Source of the DNA: JAAOII01 sp965207945 | Lineage (GTDB): Bacteria > Pseudomonadota > Gammaproteobacteria > CBDBNL01 > JAAOII01 | Direction of reading: 5' to 3' | Length of the DNA: 64,000 nucleotides | NCBI GenBank assembly: GCA_965207945.1 | Contig: OZ242303.1 | Span: 558,001-622,000, forward strand | Shown: positions 47,562 to 55,901 of the stretch, piece after piece | Position numbering within the stretch: the first letter of the stretch is position 1 | Layout: each line of letters begins with the position of its first letter | Program-made: the position numbers and the translations under genes | Notes under the pieces: generated by a model | The model's input: only the letters and a program-made list of their open reading frames with translations | Databases searched by the model: none | Told to the model about the DNA's origin: nothing

Positions 47562-48638
47562 TTATGCTGATGTCATTTTTTGAAAATATAACTCTCTTAA
47601 TTTATCTATGCTCAGCAACTTTCCATTCTCTTCTATATACCAAAAGGCCCAACCATTATTACTTTCCTTCCCCAACATATCAGCGCTCACTCTGTGAATA
47701 GAACCAATATATTTACCGTTTTTTAATGTCCCATCTGCCATAACTTTTGCCCAGTGCTTTTTATCTTTTGAGTACATTTTTTCACCTACTTTTATGTAGC
47801 TACTTTCAATAAGATTGCCAAAAGGCACACGCGGCTTTGGCACCTCTTGATAATTGAAAGTATATTCCTTACTATACGGTTTAATTTTTGCTATTCTTGC
47901 TTTCGCTACCTTCACATACTTCTTCTCTTTCTCTATACCTATGAAATCTCTGTTTAGTAGTTTAGCTATAGCTCCTGTTGTTCCGCTGCCAAAGAATGGA
48001 TCAAGCACGACATCACCTTCTTTTGAGCTTGCTAAGATAATTCTTTTTAATAATTCTGCTGGCTTTTGTGTTGAATGGGCTTTATTCCCATTTTCATCTT
48101 TTAATCTTTCTTTACCAGAACATATTGGAATAATCCAATTGCTCCTCATTTGTAAATCATCATTGAATACTTTCATCGTCTTGTAGTTGAAAGTAAATTT
48201 TGCTTTTTCATCTTTTGAAACCCAAAGCAACGTTTCGTGCGCATTAGTAAATCGCGTTCCTTTGAAGTTAGGCATTGGATTTGATTTTATCCAAACAATA
48301 TCATTAAGTATCCAAAAACCTAAATCTTGTAAAATATTGCCCACTCTATAAATATTATGATATGAGCCGATAACCCATAGAGTGCCATCCTTCTTTAATA
48401 TTCTTTTACACTCATTTAGCCAACTAGTAGTAAACTTATCATATTCCTTGAAACTTGAAAATTTATCCCACTCATCAGTTACTCCGTCAACTTTAGTTTC
48501 ATTTGGCCTATACAATTCTTTTTTAAGCTGTAAGTTGTAAGGTGGGTCAGCAAAGATTAAATCAACTGATTCATCTGGGATGGTTTTTAATATCTCAAGT
48601 GAATCTCCTTGTAAAACTTTATTTAAGAATTGTTCCAT
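47562..48638 (-). CDS. CcrM-like adenine DNA methyltransferase (orphan)
   Basis: Beta-class N6-adenine methyltransferase. From the ATG at 48638 the protein has 358 residues, the length of Caulobacter CcrM. The catalytic DPPY (residues 31-34) is followed by NLQL. Then come GTLWVIGSYHNIYRVG, WIKSNPMPNFKGTRFTNAHE and DPFFGSGTTGAIAK (cofactor loop). The C-terminal RAMA-like domain contains GSIHRVSADML and NGWAFWYIEENG. This pattern matches the CcrM/HinfI group that methylates GANTC. The frame is open to 48695, but TATAAT lies 6 bases before 48638. No restriction endonuclease adjoins it. CcrM is best known from alphaproteobacteria, so transfer is possible. Target specificity is inferred. Confidence 0.9.
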   Translation of the reverse strand: MEQFLNKVLQGDSLEILKTIPDESVDLIFADPPYNLQLKKELYRPNETKVDGVTDEWDKFSSFKEYDKFTTSWLNECKRILKKDGTLWVIGSYHNIYRVGNILQDLGFWILNDIVWIKSNPMPNFKGTRFTNAHETLLWVSKDEKAKFTFNYKTMKVFNDDLQMRSNWIIPICSGKERLKDENGNKAHSTQKPAELLKRIILASSKEGDVVLDPFFGSGTTGAIAKLLNRDFIGIEKEKKYVKVAKARIAKIKPYSKEYTFNYQEVPKPRVPFGNLIESSYIKVGEKMYSKDKKHWAKVMADGTLKNGKYIGSIHRVSADMLGKESNNGWAFWYIEENGKLLSIDKLRELYFQKMTSA

Positions 48639-48644
48639 ATTCCG

Positions 48645-48650
48645 ATTATA
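48645..48650 (-). promoter_or_regulatory. -10 box of the methyltransferase gene
   Basis: TATAAT on the minus strand, 6 bases before ATG 48638, with AAGACA about 16 bases further upstream. This favours 48638 over 48695 as the start. Confidence 0.5.
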
Positions 48651-48738
48651 CCAGTTTTGATTTATTTGTCTTCTGCTTTTTTTCAAGCCAAACAAATACT
48701 AAAATCAGCCAACTCGCGAGAAGAAGCATACAACAAAC

Positions 48739-50829
48739 TCAAACCACTCCGTATTTTTGTTCGTCTCCTATCCAGCGTGAGATAAGAGCAAGCTGCCTGT
48801 CTTCGGGCATCTCAATCATACGCTTGGTTATTTCTGCGCTTTGCGAGATGATGCTTTGGTGTTTGAAAAGGTCTGCCACCTTAAACTGCATTGCTCCACT
48901 CTGCTTGATGCCAATTATTTCTCCAGCGCCTCGCAATCTGAGATCGGCTTCGGCTATATCAAAACCAGAGTTAGATGTCTCCATTATCTCCAAGCGCTGT
49001 CTGGCAATATCTGATAAAGGTTCATTGTATAGTAGCACACAGTGACTTTCCTCCATTCCTCTACCCACTCGTCCACGCAATTGATGGAGCTGGGATAGGC
49101 CTAATCTTTCAGCATTTTCAATAATCATAAAGTTTGCTTGCGGAACATCTATACCCACTTCTATTACTGTGGTGGCTACCAGAACCTGAGTTTTGCCTTG
49201 CTTGAAATCCAGCATAATTTTATTCTTATCGGCAGGTGGAATCTTGCCATGCACTACCGCAATTTTCACACTGGGTAGCATCTGCTGCAATTCCTCCGTG
49301 GTCTCATTGACATTTTCCGCAGAAATGAACTCCGAATCTTCTATTAACGGACATACCCAATATACCTGTGCCTTGTTTCTTAGATGGACTTTTAACCGCT
49401 CAACAAGCTGAGTACGCCCGCTATTCTTTAACAAGGTGGTTTGACTATGTATTCTTCCAGGCGGCATTTCTTTGATAGAAGTTACATCCATGTTTGCCAG
49501 CAAGGTCTGCGCCAGAGTGCGGGGAATTGGTGTGGCGCTCATTATTAGTTGATGTGGATATACTCCCGCCGCAACTCCTTTCTCTTGCATAAGATGACGT
49601 TGCTTAACTCCAAATCTTTGTTGTTCGTCCACTATAATTAATCCCAGCCGTGCAAACTCAACATTTTGTTGAAACAGAGCATGAGTGCCTATTATCAAAT
49701 CTGCTTGTCCGCTTTGGATTATCTGAATTTGATTTCTCTTATCGCTTTCCGACATCTTGCCTAATAACGGGACTACGCTTAACCCTAAAGGCAAAAACCA
49801 TTCAGTGAACTGGCTAATATGTTGGTCGGCAAGTATTTCTGTGGGCGCCATCAAAACGCTCTGATAGTTGGCAGTCGCCGCTTGTAACACAGCATAAGCA
49901 GCAACTAAGGTTTTACCACATCCTACATCCCCTTGTAGCAAACGGGTCATCTGAACTCCTTTTGTCAGGTCAGTTCCGATTTCTTCAAATGCATTTTCTT
50001 GTCCCTTAGTGGGAGTAAATGGTAAGTGAGTACGCAGCACAGCCCATCTATCAGGACAAGGAGGTAATTCTGGGGCTTGATGCTGTTGGGTTTTTAGTTT
50101 ATCGCGTAATAGTAATAAGCGATGAGCGCATACTTCTTCCAGCGCCAATTTAAATTGCGTTGGATGGGTTCCAGCCATCAAACTTGCGATATCCGCATCA
50201 GGGGGAGGTGAGTGGATAAATTTTAATGCTTGCAGAATACTTATATTATTGGTGTCCTGCTTGATGCCCACATCCCCACCAATATCTGCCACTAGCTCAG
50301 GTAAATCTTCCTCTTTTATCATTGCTAACCCTGCGGCTATCATCTCACGCATTTTACGTTGGCTAATTCCTTTGGTTAACGGATATACTGGAGTTAAACC
50401 TTTATCCAATGGTTGTGGATTACTGTGTGAAATAAAACTACACTCTGGATGAACCATTTCCATTACGGCTCCACTACGTCCCATCCGTGGCTCACCATAG
50501 CATCTAAGAAGCGAGCCAGGCCTCATAGCTTTTTGCAGTGAGTAGCTGTGGAAGAAGAATTTGAGGTGGGCGATGACTTGTTTGTCTTGTAGGGTAACTT
50601 GCAGTCCTTTTTTACCGTAGTAAAGGATTTTGCTCTCTATTATTGTGCCTTGGATAAGTGACTCTTTACCTTGAATAAGGTCACTGATGCGGGTTAAGTG
50701 AGTGCGGTCCTGGTATCTTAGTGGAAAGTGGAAGATTAAATCATAGATGGTTGCAATGCCAAGTTTGGCGAATTTGATGGAGGTTGCATCTTTAATTCCT
50801 TTGATTATACTGATTGGCTTTCCTTGCAT
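48739..50829 (-). CDS. recG: ATP-dependent DNA helicase RecG
   Basis: Branch-migration helicase that remodels stalled forks. 696 residues (693 in E. coli). An N-terminal wedge (OB fold) domain precedes the helicase motor: Walker A GDVGCGKT, Walker B DEQQRFG, SATPIPRTLA, and the C-terminal QLRGRVGRG. Start at 50829 with TAAAAT six bases upstream. Probably its own unit, with the methyltransferase downstream on the same strand (100 bases to its chosen start). Confidence 0.96.
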   Translation of the reverse strand: MQGKPISIIKGIKDATSIKFAKLGIATIYDLIFHFPLRYQDRTHLTRISDLIQGKESLIQGTIIESKILYYGKKGLQVTLQDKQVIAHLKFFFHSYSLQKAMRPGSLLRCYGEPRMGRSGAVMEMVHPECSFISHSNPQPLDKGLTPVYPLTKGISQRKMREMIAAGLAMIKEEDLPELVADIGGDVGIKQDTNNISILQALKFIHSPPPDADIASLMAGTHPTQFKLALEEVCAHRLLLLRDKLKTQQHQAPELPPCPDRWAVLRTHLPFTPTKGQENAFEEIGTDLTKGVQMTRLLQGDVGCGKTLVAAYAVLQAATANYQSVLMAPTEILADQHISQFTEWFLPLGLSVVPLLGKMSESDKRNQIQIIQSGQADLIIGTHALFQQNVEFARLGLIIVDEQQRFGVKQRHLMQEKGVAAGVYPHQLIMSATPIPRTLAQTLLANMDVTSIKEMPPGRIHSQTTLLKNSGRTQLVERLKVHLRNKAQVYWVCPLIEDSEFISAENVNETTEELQQMLPSVKIAVVHGKIPPADKNKIMLDFKQGKTQVLVATTVIEVGIDVPQANFMIIENAERLGLSQLHQLRGRVGRGMEESHCVLLYNEPLSDIARQRLEIMETSNSGFDIAEADLRLRGAGEIIGIKQSGAMQFKVADLFKHQSIISQSAEITKRMIEMPEDRQLALISRWIGDEQKYGVV

Positions 50830-50835
50830 TATGTT

Positions 50836-50841
50836 ATTTTA
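50836..50841 (-). promoter_or_regulatory. -10-like box of recG
   Basis: TAAAAT on the minus strand, 6 bases before the recG ATG. Confidence 0.35.
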
Positions 50842-50872
50842 ACCGCAATAAGTTTAATTTGGGAATTATATA

Positions 50873-50970
50873 TGTGTTGCGAGCATGCCGATGGATTATT
50901 CCAAGGGTTAAGCATCTTGCGGGCGGAGCGCAGCTCCGCCCCTACAGACCATCGTCGATAATTCAAGCAC
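50873..50970 (-). repeat. ~100-bp intergenic repeat element, copy B
   Basis: Core palindrome GGGCGGAGC-GCA-GCTCCGCCC (50920-50940) with the same flanks as copies A and C (GCGAGCATG and TTATTCCAAG before, CCTACAGACCATCGTC after). Reversed relative to copy A. Confidence 0.85.
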
Positions 50971-50981
50971 CATATTTATGA

Positions 50982-51080
50982 GCGACGCGAGCATGGGGAT
51001 ATATTATTCCAAGTGTCAAGCATCTTGCGGGCGGAGCGCAGCTCCGCCCCTACAGACCATCGTCTCAAGAATTTATACTT
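50982..51080 (-). repeat. ~100-bp intergenic repeat element, copy C
   Basis: Directly follows copy B in the same orientation. It carries GCGAGCATGGGGATATATT, the core palindrome (51028-51048), CCTACAGACCATCGTC and AAGAATTTAT, the last also found in copy A. Confidence 0.85.
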
Positions 51081-51086
51081 CTGCCC

Positions 51087-51614
51087 CTACAACAGACGTT
51101 GTTGTTTAATTAGTGATGTGATAAATCTGTAGGGAGGTAATAGGAGGACTACCATTAGTAGTTTTATGCCTAAGTCGCCAAGCGCTAAGGTTGCCCATGG
51201 CACCGAGGTATATGCAAATGATAAGCCAAAGAATATAAAGGTGTCTATGACACTAGAAATACTGGAAGAAGAGCAGGGCGCACGCCACCATATTTTTATG
51301 TTGCGTAGCTTGTCAAATATAAACAGGTTAATGAGTTGTGCCACTAAGAAGGCGCTCCCCGATGCTATGGCGATACGTGGAGTGGAAGTGGCAAAAGATA
51401 GGATAACGCCTAAGGCAAAACCCAACATAACAACCCGTGTGGCTGAGCGCATTCCCAAGTGGCGATTGCTTATATCCGCCACTAAAAATGTTAGTGGGTA
51501 GGTAAAAGATGCCCAAGTGACCCAGTTGTTTATTTGAAATTGCACCAAAAAATTGGAAGCAGCTATGGCAAGCGCCATGCCTAAGCAGGCAAGTATAAAC
51601 AGTTTGTTTTTCAT
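51087..51614 (-). CDS. Queuosine-precursor-type transporter (YhhQ family)
   Basis: 175-residue integral membrane protein with about five or six hydrophobic segments. The TYPLTFLVADISNRHLG block near residues 38-54 is typical of the YhhQ/DUF165 family, which imports 7-deazaguanine precursors for queuosine tRNA modification. The assignment is by family resemblance; specificity for preQ0 or preQ1 cannot be read from sequence. It stands between the repeats and the aminotransferase gene, with TATAAC 7 bases before its ATG. Confidence 0.8.
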   Translation of the reverse strand: MKNKLFILACLGMALAIAASNFLVQFQINNWVTWASFTYPLTFLVADISNRHLGMRSATRVVMLGFALGVILSFATSTPRIAIASGSAFLVAQLINLFIFDKLRNIKIWWRAPCSSSSISSVIDTFIFFGLSFAYTSVPWATLALGDLGIKLLMVVLLLPPYRFITSLIKQQRLL

Positions 51615-51621
51615 CTAAGTT

Positions 51622-51627
51622 GTTATA
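51622..51627 (-). promoter_or_regulatory. -10-like box of the YhhQ-family gene
   Basis: TATAAC on the minus strand, 7 bases before the ATG at 51614. Confidence 0.35.
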
Positions 51628-51693
51628 GCTATAGGTTAAAGCTTAATAATTTTTAGTCGCCTAAATTAACCTTGCAATAAAATCATCTAGTAG

Positions 51694-52869
51694 CTATTTG
51701 AAGATCCTTTGGAGGCGCTGCATTGCTTCTTCAACCCTTTCCAGAGAAGTGGCATAAGAAAGACGCACATATCCTGGAGCTCCAAAAGCGCTGCCAGGGA
51801 CAATCGCAACTTCCGCTTCATCAAGAATATGGGCGCAAAGTTGAACATCATCATCAATCCCTTCAGTCCTTTCAATTAGTCCTGTAACCCGAGGGAACAA
51901 ATAAAATGTTCCATCCGCTGGCACAACTTCTACACCATTTATTTCAGTGAGCATTTGAGCCATAAGGTCATGTCGTCTTTTGAATTCTTTGTTCATAACC
52001 TCAATCTGAGAGCCGTCTCCTTGTAATGCCGCCTCTGCTGCATATTGGGATATAGAAGAGGGGTTAGAGGTGCTTTGCGATTGAATCTTTTTCATGGCTT
52101 TAATTATTTCTGCATCGCCAGCTGCATAACCAATCCGCCAACCCGTCATAGCATAACACTTGGATACTCCGTTGATGATAATGACTCTGTCTTTTAATTG
52201 CGGACAAACGTTTAGTATATTGCAGAACTTTCCTTCCCATAGAATATGTTCATATATTTCATCACTTACGATAGTAACCTGTGGATACTCCAGCAGAACC
52301 TGTGCTAAAGCATTTAGTTCATCGGGGCTGTATATTTTACCAGTGGGATTAGATGGGCTATTAAGAAAGAATAGGCGGGTGTTATCATTTAAGCTTTCCT
52401 GTAACTGCTGTGGGCTTATCTTAAAATTCTCCTCTTTACCACTTGTAATGCATACTGGTTTAGCGCCTGCTAACGCCACCATATCCAGGTAAGAAACCCA
52501 ATATGGGGCGGGGATAATAGCTTCGTCTCCTGGTTCCAACATAGCCATTACCAAGTTAAAGAGTGATTGTTTGGCGCCTACTGAGACAATTATTTCGTTG
52601 AGTTTATAATCCAATGAGTTCTGCTTATGCAGTTTTTCTTGGATTGCTTCCTTCAGTGAAACAGTGCCATCAACTGCGGTGTAGTGGCTTTTATCAGCGC
52701 GAATAGCCGCGATTGCCGCTTCCTTTGCTGCTTCAGGGCTGGGAAAGTCAGGTTCTCCAGCGCCAAGCCCTATTACGTCCTTGCCAGCTGCTCTAAGAGC
52801 CGCGGCGGTTGCGGTAATTGCCATAGTGGGGGAGACCTTAATACGTTGTGCTCGTTGTGATATCTTCAT
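51694..52869 (-). CDS. Pyridoxal-phosphate aspartate aminotransferase (class I, subgroup 1-beta-like)
   Basis: 391 residues. LGAGEPDFPSPEAAKEAA is the N-terminal substrate loop, NSPSNPTGKIYSP carries the Asn that contacts the cofactor, VSDEIYEHI the Asp, and GVSKCYAMTGWRIGY the Lys that forms the Schiff base (about residue 235). The C-terminal Arg of VRLSYAT binds the substrate carboxylate. It probably interconverts aspartate and oxaloacetate, the aspartate feeding Asd. It lies 31 bases after the M16 gene and is likely cotranscribed. Confidence 0.9.
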   Translation of the reverse strand: MKISQRAQRIKVSPTMAITATAAALRAAGKDVIGLGAGEPDFPSPEAAKEAAIAAIRADKSHYTAVDGTVSLKEAIQEKLHKQNSLDYKLNEIIVSVGAKQSLFNLVMAMLEPGDEAIIPAPYWVSYLDMVALAGAKPVCITSGKEENFKISPQQLQESLNDNTRLFFLNSPSNPTGKIYSPDELNALAQVLLEYPQVTIVSDEIYEHILWEGKFCNILNVCPQLKDRVIIINGVSKCYAMTGWRIGYAAGDAEIIKAMKKIQSQSTSNPSSISQYAAEAALQGDGSQIEVMNKEFKRRHDLMAQMLTEINGVEVVPADGTFYLFPRVTGLIERTEGIDDDVQLCAHILDEAEVAIVPGSAFGAPGYVRLSYATSLERVEEAMQRLQRIFK

Positions 52870-52900
52870 AATTATGATTTAGATTTACCTGTATATTTAC

Positions 52901-55867
52901 TTATGGATTTACTAGCTGCTTTTTAAAAGATGTGGTTGACTTTATTGTCTTGCCTTGCGGCTCTGGTTGCCCTGCCTCAAGGCGATCATCAGTCAGAATT
53001 ACCAAACAATTTTGAGGTTGCAATAATATAAGCGCATAATCCTGCATCTGTTGTTGAGTTAGTTTGCGCATTGCCTGTATTGCCAACTCACGGTCATTAA
53101 AATCATCTATCCCCTCGCTAATTTGATATTGATATAACCCTGCCTCTTCATTAAAATTCTGTGGCGGTTTTTCCATAAGATTAATCAGTCCTTGCTTATA
53201 CCCATCAAACTCTTCACTACTCATTGCTTTTATCAGGTCATGACTTCCCGCAATAAATTCATCAATCCGCATAAGAATATCATAAGAATGCTTATGATTG
53301 GACTGCACCACAAAAGACATGCCAGGCCTTTGATGTTCACGCCTATAGTATGTTTGTGCTATGTAGCCAAGCTCCTGTTCGGTGCGCATTTTTAAGAAAA
53401 AAGTTGCTTTAAGCAAGCGAGCTAAAAGAGATGTCTTAACTCGTGTTTCGTAATCATACTTATCTGCCTGGTAATAAAGTTGAACTGCAGAATCTCCCTG
53501 TTGGTTAGCAACTTTGGCAATAAAACGTCCCTTGTTGTTAATCTCTATAAACTTATTGCGTCCTATGTTATCAGTAAATGGGGTGGGCTGCCATTGGCTT
53601 AATTTCTCCAATAGTTTAATTGCCTCTTGTTGCTCAATGTTGCCATATACAAAAGCCATTATCTCTGCCTCTTGAAAATAATTAGCAGTCCATTCTTCCA
53701 TAATATCTTTGCTAACTCCTTCAAGTTCTTCCAACAGAATCTCATCATCCCAATCATAAAGTAGCATTAGTTCTCCAAAGGTGTCGCCCATCATCTGGGT
53801 AGGAGATACTTTAGCGCGATTTCTTACATTGCGACGCAGGTTTTCCAAAAGACGGGCAAAATTACTCTCATCATAAGTTAACTGCTCCTCATTGAGGACG
53901 CTAAGCACTTGCTCCATCCAAGTAGCAAACTTTGCATTGTAACCGTTGAATTGTAAGTTAACTCCATAGTGGGCAAGGTTAAGATTATAAGAATACCCAG
54001 CAAGGTGTCCTGCATAGCTGATTTCGCTTAGTTTGTCGTTAAGTAAATCTATCATAAAGTGAGTGTATATTCTCTCTTTAGCATTGGTACCTATATGCTT
54101 AGGTTTAATCTTTAAATACAATTTCAGTGCTGGTGTATTGAATGATTGGTCAAACTTATACCACCCATTTATTGAAGCCAAAGGTAGTTTTATTGGGATA
54201 TCTTTTTTACTATTCTTATCGCTATCTATAAGCTTTATTTTCTTGCTTATTAAAGGGTTAGGCGGGGGGAATTTAATTTCCTCACTGGGAGTATTTGGCG
54301 CATTGATGTACTCATCAAGCTCTGCATCACCAAGTTTACGCACATCATAAGGAACCTCATAATATTTTTCGGCACGAGTGGTTGTGACTTCGGGGGCAAC
54401 AAAGAAAATCATCATATTGTTAGGATTTAGCCCATCCCAAACCTGCTGTATTTTATCTTTGTTGTAATCATCCCATAGCCCGTTGCTAAGCAACCTTTCT
54501 TGTGGCAGCTTCTGCATAGCACGACTTAATGAACGAACATAAGAAAGTGCTTGTTGTTCCTGTTGGAAATTAAACGAGTGCTTTCTAAGCGTGGCAACCT
54601 CTTCATAGCGCCATTTCTCGCTGCTTTTTTGCTTGGCGCTTTCAATGGCTTTGAACATCAAAGAGGTTATTTCCTTGGTATGATTGATGCCTTTATCCGT
54701 CAGTGAGATATGGATATTAAACAACGCCTGCTTTGGCAAAGATACATCTAAGCCAGCACCTACGCCATTGCTCCAGCCACGTTGCTTCAAGATATATTCC
54801 AAACTATCTTTACCTTCTGAGTTAAGTAAGTAGCCAACATATTCTGCTGGCTTAGAACTATAATTTTGCCGCTGAGGAGGAATAGGGAAGTAATATTCTA
54901 TAAACCTTGATTCTTTGACCGGCTTAAACTGCACTAAAGATGGCAGTGATTGCGGTAGTATGAGTGGTTCGGATACTTCTTCCAATTCTCCGGAGCGATT
55001 ATCAATTGCCGAAAAATATTTTTCTGCTGTGACTTTTAACTCTTCAATACTTTCTTTGCCATATAGCGTTAATTTCATCAAAGGGGCGCGATAGTTAAGC
55101 GAATAAAAATCACGTAAATCAGCAATTAGCTTCTTCGCATCTCCGCTTAATGTATCTTTGTTTCCAACTGTAAATGACGCCATAGGATGCTTGGGATTTA
55201 TCACTTCTTGGAAGACCGCATAAAACCTTCTGCCGTCATTATTTAATCCAGTATAGAACTCGGAGTCAACAACATTGCGTTCTCGTTCAGCAAAATCTGG
55301 ATTAAATATAGGGGCGATAAAAAAATCAGCAAATCTATCTAACGCCTCAGGGAGGTATTCATTTTGTATATCAAAAAAATAATTAGTATTTTCATGAGCG
55401 GTGTAAGCATTGTAACTGCCGCCGTGGGCGCTAATAAAATCTTGAAATCCGTCTGCTTCGGGGTACTTATCTGTTCCTAAAAATAGCATGTGTTCCAGAT
55501 AATGTGCAAGCCCCAAACGATGTGGCGGGTTGTTGCCACTGCCTATGTTAAGGTCTAAACTTGCTGCAGATTTTTTGGTGTCATCATCAGATATCAACAG
55601 AACTTGCAGCCCATTCGGCAAAAAATAAGAATAATGTATTCTATTTTCGTTTGGACTTTTTATGAAGTCCTCATTAATGAAATCTGCTTTAATCGGTTGG
55701 TTCAATTGGCTTGACTGGCTTGAATAACCTGAATAACCTGAATAACCTGAAGAATTAAGTGTATTGGTATTTCCCACTTTGGTAAAAATGTCGGTATAGG
55801 AGTTAATATAAAAGTATATGCCAATGCCCGCAATTAGGACTATTGATGGCAATATGTATTTCTTCAC
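52901..55867 (-). CDS. M16 family zinc metallopeptidase (pitrilysin/insulinase type)
   Basis: 988 residues. An N-terminal membrane anchor (about residues 5-21) suggests a periplasmic enzyme tethered to the inner membrane. A Ser/Gly/Tyr linker of repeated SGY triplets (residues 40-49) follows. The inverted zinc motif is HYLEH (His122, Glu125, His126), with the distal ERNVVDSE glutamate about 75 residues on. The remaining length covers the four M16 half-domains seen in pitrilysin. The start codon is GTG, with TAAAAT eight bases upstream. It follows the HEXXH lipoprotein gene by 34 bases. The substrate is unknown; peptide degradation is the family role. Confidence 0.9.
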   Translation of the reverse strand: MKKYILPSIVLIAGIGIYFYINSYTDIFTKVGNTNTLNSSGYSGYSGYSSQSSQLNQPIKADFINEDFIKSPNENRIHYSYFLPNGLQVLLISDDDTKKSAASLDLNIGSGNNPPHRLGLAHYLEHMLFLGTDKYPEADGFQDFISAHGGSYNAYTAHENTNYFFDIQNEYLPEALDRFADFFIAPIFNPDFAERERNVVDSEFYTGLNNDGRRFYAVFQEVINPKHPMASFTVGNKDTLSGDAKKLIADLRDFYSLNYRAPLMKLTLYGKESIEELKVTAEKYFSAIDNRSGELEEVSEPLILPQSLPSLVQFKPVKESRFIEYYFPIPPQRQNYSSKPAEYVGYLLNSEGKDSLEYILKQRGWSNGVGAGLDVSLPKQALFNIHISLTDKGINHTKEITSLMFKAIESAKQKSSEKWRYEEVATLRKHSFNFQQEQQALSYVRSLSRAMQKLPQERLLSNGLWDDYNKDKIQQVWDGLNPNNMMIFFVAPEVTTTRAEKYYEVPYDVRKLGDAELDEYINAPNTPSEEIKFPPPNPLISKKIKLIDSDKNSKKDIPIKLPLASINGWYKFDQSFNTPALKLYLKIKPKHIGTNAKERIYTHFMIDLLNDKLSEISYAGHLAGYSYNLNLAHYGVNLQFNGYNAKFATWMEQVLSVLNEEQLTYDESNFARLLENLRRNVRNRAKVSPTQMMGDTFGELMLLYDWDDEILLEELEGVSKDIMEEWTANYFQEAEIMAFVYGNIEQQEAIKLLEKLSQWQPTPFTDNIGRNKFIEINNKGRFIAKVANQQGDSAVQLYYQADKYDYETRVKTSLLARLLKATFFLKMRTEQELGYIAQTYYRREHQRPGMSFVVQSNHKHSYDILMRIDEFIAGSHDLIKAMSSEEFDGYKQGLINLMEKPPQNFNEEAGLYQYQISEGIDDFNDRELAIQAMRKLTQQQMQDYALILLQPQNCLVILTDDRLEAGQPEPQGKTIKSTTSFKKQLVNP

Positions 55868-55901
55868 CCTTAGTTATTTTATTAAGAATAAAAAGAACGT
55901 C

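Noticed and set aside
47562..48638. Complete restriction-modification system
   Set aside because: Neighbours are a repeat plus eno on one side and recG on the other; no endonuclease-like gene is present.
48639..48695. Longer start for the methyltransferase gene (19 extra codons)
   Set aside because: The extension is basic and unlike CcrM, and TATAAT lies within it, 6 bases before the preferred ATG 48638.
48542..49045. 167-codon plus-strand frame opposite recG and the methyltransferase
   Set aside because: It runs antisense to two well-supported genes and has no recognisable motif.
50873..51080. CRISPR array
   Set aside because: Only two direct copies of about 100 bases with internal palindromes and no short unique spacers or cas genes; they match a dispersed element instead.
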